A DNA stretch of 8,197 nucleotides from an uncultured Ignavibacteriales bacterium (GTDB lineage: Bacteria; Bacteroidota; Ignavibacteria; Ignavibacteriales; Ignavibacteriaceae). The stretch's first letter is position 1, and each line of letters starts with the position of its first letter. Where the stretch lies: contig CAIWTC010000627.1 of the NCBI GenBank assembly GCA_903915485.1, forward strand, positions 1 to 8,197, in the 5' to 3' direction. Positions 1 through 3,465 of the stretch are shown here, one piece after another. The notes below the pieces were generated by a model. That model did not search any database. It saw nothing but the letters and a program-made list of their open reading frames with translations, and was not told the origin of the DNA. A program made the translations under genes and the position numbers.

Positions 1-53
1 AGAGCACATCCTTGGTAAGGATGAGGTCACCGGTTCAATCCCGGTCGTCAGCT
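1..53 (+). tRNA. tRNA-Thr (anticodon GGT), 3' portion only
   Basis: This is the 3' part of a threonine tRNA; the acceptor 5' strand and most of the D arm lie before the window. GAGC at 2-5 is the 3' side of the D stem. The anticodon stem is CATCC (7-11) with GGATG (19-23), enclosing the loop TTGGTAA, so the anticodon is GGT at 14-16. The variable loop is AGGTC. The T stem ACCGG/CCGGT encloses TTCAATC. The acceptor 3' strand is CGTCAGC (46-52) with discriminator T at 53. The next bases are CAAAC, so the CCA end is not encoded and must be added after transcription. The truncation is a window edge, not a pseudogene. It lies 25 nt before rpmG on the same strand, which suggests cotranscription. 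Confidence 0.93.
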
Positions 54-78
54 CAAACAATCAATTTGGACTAAATAT

Positions 79-228
79 ATGCGAGAAATAGTAACTTTAG
101 AGTGCACCGAGTGTAAAAGAAGAAATTACACTGCGACTAAAAATAAAAGAACCCATCCTCAAAGAGTGGAGTTCAAGAAATATTGTCCATGGTGCAGAAA
201 ACATCATGTTCATAAAGAAACGAAATAA
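79..228 (+). CDS. rpmG: 50S ribosomal protein L33, zinc-binding four-cysteine form
   Basis: This 49-codon gene encodes L33, a small protein of the large ribosomal subunit near the E site. The translation begins MREIVTLECTECKRRNY and ends KKYCPWCRKHHVHKETK. Two CxxC pairs, C9/C12 and C36/C39, form the zinc ribbon, so this is the so-called C+ form rather than the cysteine-free form of E. coli. Length is normal for the family. The ATG at 79 is the only sensible start: it gives the canonical N-terminus, although the upstream sequence has only a weak GGA at 68-70. The gene sits between two tRNA genes, 25 nt after tRNA-Thr and 10 nt before tRNA-Trp, so its mRNA is probably released by tRNA processing. 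C+ L33 proteins in some bacteria have zinc-independent paralogues under zinc control; none is visible here. Confidence 0.96.
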   Translation: MREIVTLECTECKRRNYTATKNKRTHPQRVEFKKYCPWCRKHHVHKETK

Positions 229-238
229 CTTTTTTAAT

Positions 239-311
239 ACGTCAGTGGCTCAATTGGTAGAGCAGCGGTCTCCAAAACCGCAGGTTGGGGGTTCGAGTCC
301 CTCCTGACGTG
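239..311 (+). tRNA. tRNA-Trp (anticodon CCA)
   Basis: A complete 73-nt tryptophan tRNA. The acceptor stem ACGTCAG (239-245) pairs perfectly with CTGACGT (304-310), and the discriminator is G311, the identity base expected for Trp. The anticodon stem GCGGT/ACCGC encloses CTCCAAA, giving anticodon CCA. The T arm is GGGGG-TTCGAGT-CCCTC with one G-T pair. The 3' CCA is not encoded (the next bases are CAACA). It lies 10 nt after rpmG and 20 nt before secE; tRNA-Trp directly before secE is a widely conserved arrangement. A run of six T at 230-235 precedes it but has no stem, so I do not read a terminator there. Confidence 0.97.
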
Positions 312-331
312 CAACAATTTATAGTGAAGTT

Positions 332-517
332 ATGATAGATAAAATAAAAGCATTTTTTACCGATGTGGCTAAAGAGATGAAAAAAGTCTCCTGGCCTAGC
401 AGAGACGAGCTTAAAGAAGCTACCATCATTGTTGTGGTTATGTGCCTAGTAATGGCAGCTTTCACTTACATCATTGATATTGGCATCACTCAAGCCTTCA
501 AAGTGGTATTTAAATAA
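332..517 (+). CDS. secE: Preprotein translocase subunit SecE
   Basis: SecE is the small essential membrane subunit that clamps SecY in the SecYEG protein-export channel of the cytoplasmic membrane. The 61-residue product is the short single-span form found in most bacteria, in contrast to the three-span E. coli protein. The amphipathic cytoplasmic helix, about residues 1-28, contains the family signature KEMKKVSWPSRDEL with W21-P22. One hydrophobic span follows at about residues 31-52. The ATG at 332 gives the normal N-terminus; the preceding bases AGTGAAGTT offer only a weak ribosome binding site. It lies between tRNA-Trp and nusG, the classical secE-nusG order, though here a structured 79-nt gap separates the two genes. 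Confidence 0.96.
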   Translation: MIDKIKAFFTDVAKEMKKVSWPSRDELKEATIIVVVMCLVMAAFTYIIDIGITQAFKVVFK

Positions 518-523
518 AAAGGT

Positions 524-566
524 ATTTTCTGACTGTTTAGTCTTTTAAGCTTAAACAGAAGAAAAT
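524..566 (+). promoter_or_regulatory. Interrupted hairpin in the secE-nusG gap
   Basis: In RNA, ATTTTCT (524-530) pairs with AGAAAAT (560-566) and CTGTTTA (533-539) pairs with TAAACAG (552-558). This gives two 7-bp helices separated by a small asymmetric internal loop, GA against A. A G-T pair may extend the inner helix; the apical loop is about 10-12 nt. There is no following T-run, so it does not look like an intrinsic terminator. A perfect 12-bp DNA palindrome, TTTAAGCTTAAA, lies at 544-555 and would compete with the inner helix. The role is unknown; an RNase processing site or a translational control element for nusG are options. Confidence 0.5.
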
Positions 567-596
567 CGTATTCAGACAAAAAAGAAGAACGAATAA

Positions 597-1133
597 ATGG
601 ATCAAAAATGGTATGTCGTTAGGACCTTTTCGGGTCATGAAAACAAGGTGAAGAACCTTGTTGAAGCCGAAATGCGTGATAATGTGCAGCTTCAGTCTAA
701 GATTGGTGAGATTCTTGTCCCTATGGAGAAGGTATTCGAAGTTAAAGACGGAAAAAAACGGTCTAAAACGAAAAACTTTATGCCGGGATATTTGCTCGTT
801 CAGTCTGACATGGACATTCAGGTGAAAGACTTTATCTTGAATATTCCCGCTGTTATGGGGTTCCTCGGAACCAAAATCGCTCCTTCCCCTCTAATGCCTG
901 ATGAAGTTAAAAGAATTGTCGGCAGAGTTAAAGAGAGCTTAGACGGCGAAAGACTAGACAGTATGTTCCGTGTGGGTGATTTTATTAAAATCATCGACGG
1001 CCCGTTCCACAACTTTACCGGAAGCGTTGAAGAAGTGGCTGAAGAAAAAATGAAAATGAAAGTATTAGTCTCGATTTTCGGAAGAAAAACCCCGGTTGAG
1101 ATTGATTTCGACCAAGCAGAATTAGAAAAATAA
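597..1133 (+). CDS. nusG: Transcription termination/antitermination protein NusG
   Basis: NusG binds RNA polymerase near the clamp, affects pausing and can link polymerase to Rho or to ribosomal protein S10. The 178-residue product has the standard two-domain length. The NGN domain runs from the WYVVRTFSGHENKV segment at residue 5 to about 115 and includes MPGYLLV at residues 62-68. The C-terminal KOW domain starts near V126 with VGDFIKIIDGPFHNFTG and continues through MKVLVSIFGRKTPVEID. No extra domain is present, so it is the housekeeping NusG rather than a RfaH/LoaP-type paralogue. The ATG at 597 gives the usual N-terminus; the site upstream, AAAGAAGAACG, is A-rich and only weakly Shine-Dalgarno-like. 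It lies 27 nt before rplK in the usual order. Confidence 0.97.
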   Translation: MDQKWYVVRTFSGHENKVKNLVEAEMRDNVQLQSKIGEILVPMEKVFEVKDGKKRSKTKNFMPGYLLVQSDMDIQVKDFILNIPAVMGFLGTKIAPSPLMPDEVKRIVGRVKESLDGERLDSMFRVGDFIKIIDGPFHNFTGSVEEVAEEKMKMKVLVSIFGRKTPVEIDFDQAELEK

Positions 1134-1160
1134 TATTGAGAATGAAAGGTTAGTTAAACC

Positions 1161-1586
1161 ATGGCAAAGAAAATAACCGGATATGTAAAACTACAAATTA
1201 CAGCCGGGAAAGCAAATCCGTCACCTCCGGTTGGTCCTGCACTAGGCCAAAAAGGCGTTAATATCATGGAGTTCTGTAAACAGTTTAATGCAAGAACCGC
1301 TGACAAAGAGGGCTTGATTATTCCTGTTGTTATTACTGTATTCTCCGATAAGTCGTTCACTTTTATAACAAAAACTCCTCCCGCTGCAGTTCTTCTTAAG
1401 AAAGCTGCAAAGATTGAGAGAGGCTCCCCTGAATCTAATAGAAATAAAGTTGGTAAAGTTACCAAGGCTCAGGTAGAAGAGATAGCAAAAACCAAATTGC
1501 CTGATCTCAACGCAAATGATATTGAACATGCTATGAGTATGGTTGCAGGAACCGCTCGCAGTATGGGACTTACTGTAGAAGGTTAA
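1161..1586 (+). CDS. rplK: 50S ribosomal protein L11
   Basis: L11 binds the GTPase-associated region of 23S rRNA at the base of the L12 stalk, where it contacts elongation factors and is needed for the RelA response. The product is 141 residues, the usual size. The N-terminal domain includes the proline-rich segment NPSPPVGPALGQKGVNIMEF (residues 19-38), with P23 and P26 in the region where thiostrepton-type antibiotics act. The C-terminal rRNA-binding domain starts at about residue 72 and includes the segment KIERGSPESNRNKVGKVT. The ATG at 1161 is supported by the canonical start MAKKITGYVKLQI. AAAGG at 1145-1149 is a plausible ribosome binding site with a long spacing. A small GGTT/AACC hairpin (1148-1160) overlaps that site. 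In E. coli, L1 represses translation from this leader; conservation here is not shown. Confidence 0.98.
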   Translation: MAKKITGYVKLQITAGKANPSPPVGPALGQKGVNIMEFCKQFNARTADKEGLIIPVVITVFSDKSFTFITKTPPAAVLLKKAAKIERGSPESNRNKVGKVTKAQVEEIAKTKLPDLNANDIEHAMSMVAGTARSMGLTVEG

Positions 1587-1603
1587 AAGATAACGGAATC
1601 AAT

Positions 1604-2305
1604 ATGTTAAAACTATCAAAAAGATTAAAAGCTGTTCACAAAGATTTAGATGTTAAGAAAGAGTACACTCTTACTGAAGCAATCTCAATTCTTAAATCAA
1701 GCAGCAATGTAAAATTTAATGAATCACTTGACTGTGCTATGAGATTGGGCGTTGACCCAAGACATGCAGACCAAATGGTTCGCGGAACTGTATCGCTTCC
1801 TCACGGAACAGGAAAAGAAGTTTCTGTACTCGTGGTTGCAAAAGGTCCTAAAATCCAGGAAGCATTAGACGCAGGCGCAGATTTTGCGGGATATGAAGAA
1901 TATCTTGAAAAAATCAAAGGCGGCTGGGCTGATGTAGATGTAATTATTGCTGCTCCTGATATTATGGCAGACCTCGGAAAGCTGGGAAAAATCCTCGGCC
2001 CTAAAGGTTTGATGCCTAATCCTAAGAGCGGAACTGTTACAGCGGATGTTGCAAAAGCGGTCAGAGAAGTTAAAGCCGGAAAGATTGAATTCCGTGTAGA
2101 AAAAGCAGGAATTATCCATGCGTCTGTCGGAAAAATTAATTTTGATGCAAAAGCATTGTCAGAAAACACAATGGCTTTTTTGAACATGATAATGAAATTA
2201 AAGCCTGCTGCTGCAAAAGGCGTCTATGTTAAGAGTATCTATCTCTCAACAACAATGGGACCTGGTTTAAGGGTTACCAAAGACGAAGTTGCACATCACG
2301 CATAA
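1604..2305 (+). CDS. rplA: 50S ribosomal protein L1
   Basis: L1 forms the mobile L1 stalk of the large subunit, which helps eject deacylated tRNA from the E site; in many bacteria it also represses its own operon. The product is 233 residues, normal for bacterial L1. It starts LKLSKRLKAV after the initiator Met and carries the signature GPKGLMPNPKSGTVT at residues 132-146, followed by the rRNA-binding C-terminal part of domain I ending VKSIYLSTTMGPGLRV. The ATG at 1604 lies 17 nt after the rplK stop, consistent with translational coupling. The upstream site is weak (CGGA at 1594-1597). The gene is intact, with no unusual feature. Confidence 0.98.
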   Translation: MLKLSKRLKAVHKDLDVKKEYTLTEAISILKSSSNVKFNESLDCAMRLGVDPRHADQMVRGTVSLPHGTGKEVSVLVVAKGPKIQEALDAGADFAGYEEYLEKIKGGWADVDVIIAAPDIMADLGKLGKILGPKGLMPNPKSGTVTADVAKAVREVKAGKIEFRVEKAGIIHASVGKINFDAKALSENTMAFLNMIMKLKPAAAKGVYVKSIYLSTTMGPGLRVTKDEVAHHA

Positions 2306-2345
2306 ATAAGATATTACGCACAGCTTCACACAAATAAAACGCTTC

Positions 2346-2365
2346 TAGATCGAATTTTCGATCTA
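2346..2365 (+). promoter_or_regulatory. Inverted repeat in the rplJ leader, candidate operator
   Basis: TAGATCGAA (2346-2354) and TTCGATCTA (2357-2365) are perfect reverse complements around TT, forming an 8- to 9-bp hairpin that ends 22 nt before the rplJ start. It is flanked by near-direct copies of AAACGCT at 2337-2343 and 2372-2378. No T-run follows, so it is not an intrinsic terminator. It sits in the 82-nt rplA-rplJ gap, the place where the L10-L12 complex binds its own mRNA in E. coli and Bacillus. I could not match it to the known L10-leader fold by eye, so this regulatory role is inference. Confidence 0.45.
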
Positions 2366-2369
2366 TAAT
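2364..2369 (+). promoter_or_regulatory. Possible -10 element (TATAAT) before rplJ
   Basis: A perfect TATAAT lies 18 nt before the rplJ ATG, overlapping the end of the inverted repeat. The region 17-18 nt upstream (CGCTTC/GCTTCT) does not resemble TTGACA, there is no extended -10 TG, and no FCB-type TTTG element is visible. The 5' leader would be very short. An internal promoter before rplJ exists in E. coli, but in A+T-rich DNA this match may be chance. Confidence 0.2.
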
Positions 2370-2387
2370 ATAAACGCTAGGTACGAA

Positions 2388-2909
2388 ATGAAAAAAAATG
2401 AAAAAGCCGAGATGGTCTCTCGGGTAGTTGAGAAACTTAACTCAAGTTCTGCTATATTCCTCGTGGATTACAGTGGAATAAAGGTTGAGGATATCAGCAA
2501 AATTAGACGGGAATTTCGTAAAGAAGGTGTAGAATATGTAGTTTTCAAAAACACATTATTCAAACGGGCTTTGGATGAGACAGGAAAATATCCAATGTTG
2601 GTTAACCATCTAAAAGGAATGACCGGATATGTATTTGCCGGAGATAATCCAGCATTACCTGCAAAAATCATCAAGAAATATTTTGATGACAAGCAGAAAT
2701 TAGCGCTGAAAGCTGCTTATGTTGAATCGGATTTCTTCGGAGCCGAACAATTGACACTGCTTTCGAACATGCCTACCAAGGCAGAAATTATTTCCGGAAT
2801 TATCGGCAGCATAGCTTCACCGGTAACTGGAATAGTCGGTACACTCAACGCGGTTATTCGCGATTTGGTAAGTGTGGTTGACGAAATAGCCAAAACTAAG
2901 GCTGCATAA
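2388..2909 (+). CDS. rplJ: 50S ribosomal protein L10
   Basis: L10 anchors the L7/L12 dimers to 23S rRNA to form the stalk that recruits translation factors; with L12 it usually represses its own mRNA. The product is 173 residues, slightly longer than the E. coli protein. The rRNA-binding N-terminal domain contains IFLVDYSGI (23-31), VVFKNTLFKRAL (51-62) and KGMTGYVFAGDNPA (76-89). The C-terminal part, from about residue 138, is a long helix (SPVTGIVGTLNAVIRDLVSV onward) that should bind L12 dimers; I cannot tell from sequence whether it holds two or three. The ATG at 2388 has only a weak site (TAGGTACGA) upstream and is followed by eight A residues. The 82-nt leader contains an inverted repeat. 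The gene precedes rplL by 38 nt. Confidence 0.97.
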   Translation: MKKNEKAEMVSRVVEKLNSSSAIFLVDYSGIKVEDISKIRREFRKEGVEYVVFKNTLFKRALDETGKYPMLVNHLKGMTGYVFAGDNPALPAKIIKKYFDDKQKLALKAAYVESDFFGAEQLTLLSNMPTKAEIISGIIGSIASPVTGIVGTLNAVIRDLVSVVDEIAKTKAA

Positions 2910-2935
2910 TTAAGTAATAAAAGAATTTAATATTT

Positions 2936-2940
2936 AGGAG
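2936..2940 (+). promoter_or_regulatory. Strong ribosome binding site of rplL
   Basis: AGGAG lies 7 nt before the rplL ATG. It is the first near-consensus Shine-Dalgarno site in the operon; upstream genes have weak ones. This fits the need for several L7/L12 copies per ribosome against one of each neighbour. Confidence 0.85.
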
Positions 2941-2947
2941 TAATCAA

Positions 2948-3322
2948 ATGTCAGAAAAAATAGCTGAATTAGTAGAAAAAATCAAAGCTCTCACTTTAGG
3001 TGAAGCATCAGAATTAAAAACCGCATTAGAAAAAGAATTCGGTGTAACCGCAGCAGCACCTATGATGATGGGCGCAGCTCCAGCAGCAGCAGCAGCTCCG
3101 GTTGAAGAACAAACAGAGTTCAATGTTAATTTGATATCAGCAGGCGAAAAGAAAATCAATGTTATTAAAGTCGTTCGCGCTCATACAGGCTTAGGCTTGA
3201 AAGAAGCAAAAGACTTAGTTGATGGCGCACCTAAGACTGTTAAAGAAGCAGTATCAAAGGACGAAGCTGAGAAAATCAGAAAAGAGCTCGAAGAAGCAGG
3301 CGCAGCAGTAGAAGTAAAGTAA
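2948..3322 (+). CDS. rplL: 50S ribosomal protein L7/L12
   Basis: L7/L12 is the multicopy stalk protein whose C-terminal domain recruits and stimulates the GTPase translation factors. The 124-residue product shows the standard layout: an N-terminal dimerisation and L10-binding domain (residues 1-32), a flexible Ala/Pro-rich hinge (about 33-56, with a triple Met at 39-41 and a five-Ala run at 46-50), and a C-terminal domain (about 57-124). The factor-binding segment TGLGLKEAKDLV starts at T80, and the protein ends with EEAGAAVEVK. The strong AGGAG site 7 nt upstream supports the ATG at 2948. A terminator-like hairpin starts 48 nt after its stop, so many transcripts probably end after this gene. 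Confidence 0.98.
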   Translation: MSEKIAELVEKIKALTLGEASELKTALEKEFGVTAAAPMMMGAAPAAAAAPVEEQTEFNVNLISAGEKKINVIKVVRAHTGLGLKEAKDLVDGAPKTVKEAVSKDEAEKIRKELEEAGAAVEVK

Positions 3323-3341
3323 TTTGCTTTTGCACTATCGT

Positions 3342-3359
3342 TTGCATGACTTAATGCAA
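3342..3359 (+). promoter_or_regulatory. Small hairpin in the rplL-rpoB gap
   Basis: TTGCAT (3342-3347) pairs with ATGCAA (3354-3359) around GACTTA. It begins 20 nt after the rplL stop and precedes the terminator-like hairpin. Six pairs, mostly A-T, make this weak. It may protect the rplL mRNA 3' end or be chance. Confidence 0.3.
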
Positions 3360-3370
3360 TTATCCGCGAG

Positions 3371-3404
3371 TGATAAGGCGGCATTAACCGCCTTATCATT
3401 TTTT
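3371..3404 (+). terminator. Intrinsic terminator-like hairpin between rplL and rpoB (attenuator)
   Basis: TGATAAGGCGG (3371-3381) pairs perfectly over 11 bp with CCGCCTTATCA (3388-3398) around a CATTAA loop, and six T follow at 3399-3404. This is the textbook form of a Rho-independent terminator. Because rpoB and rpoC lie downstream without a clear promoter of their own, it is best read as a partial terminator. In E. coli a leaky attenuator at the same place lowers rpoBC transcription relative to the ribosomal protein genes; the role here follows by analogy. Confidence 0.85.
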
Positions 3405-3419
3405 GTATTTTATACGGTT

Positions 3420-3441
3420 TCCTTTTTACAATCAAAAAGGA
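3420..3441 (+). promoter_or_regulatory. Second hairpin just before the rpoB ribosome binding site
   Basis: TCCTTTTT (3420-3427) pairs with AAAAAGGA (3434-3441) around ACAATC, an 8-bp stem starting 15 nt after the T-run of the terminator-like hairpin. It is not followed by T residues. It ends 13 nt before the rpoB Shine-Dalgarno site. It could stabilise the 5' end of read-through or processed rpoB mRNA, or help set the level of rpoB translation. Confidence 0.4.
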
Positions 3442-3454
3442 TAAGTTTATATAC

Positions 3455-3459
3455 GGAGG
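3455..3459 (+). promoter_or_regulatory. Ribosome binding site deciding the TTG start of rpoB
   Basis: GGAGG lies 6 nt before TTG at 3466, an optimal spacing. No ATG is in frame until residue 17, inside the conserved part of the protein, so this site fixes TTG as the start. Confidence 0.88.
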
Positions 3460-3465
3460 TTCAGT

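Noticed and set aside
1..53. tRNA-Thr as a degraded tRNA fragment such as an integration remnant
   Set aside because: All visible arms pair perfectly; the missing part is simply outside the window, and no integrase or repeat is nearby.
230..238. T-run after rpmG as a terminator
   Set aside because: There is no stable stem before it, and tRNA-Trp starts immediately after.
1801..2187. Open frame of 128 codons on the minus strand inside rplA
   Set aside because: It mirrors the codon pattern of the strongly supported L1 gene and shows no family motif of its own.
2346..2369. The rplJ leader repeat as an intrinsic terminator
   Set aside because: The stem is A-T rich, the loop is only 2-4 nt and no T-run follows.
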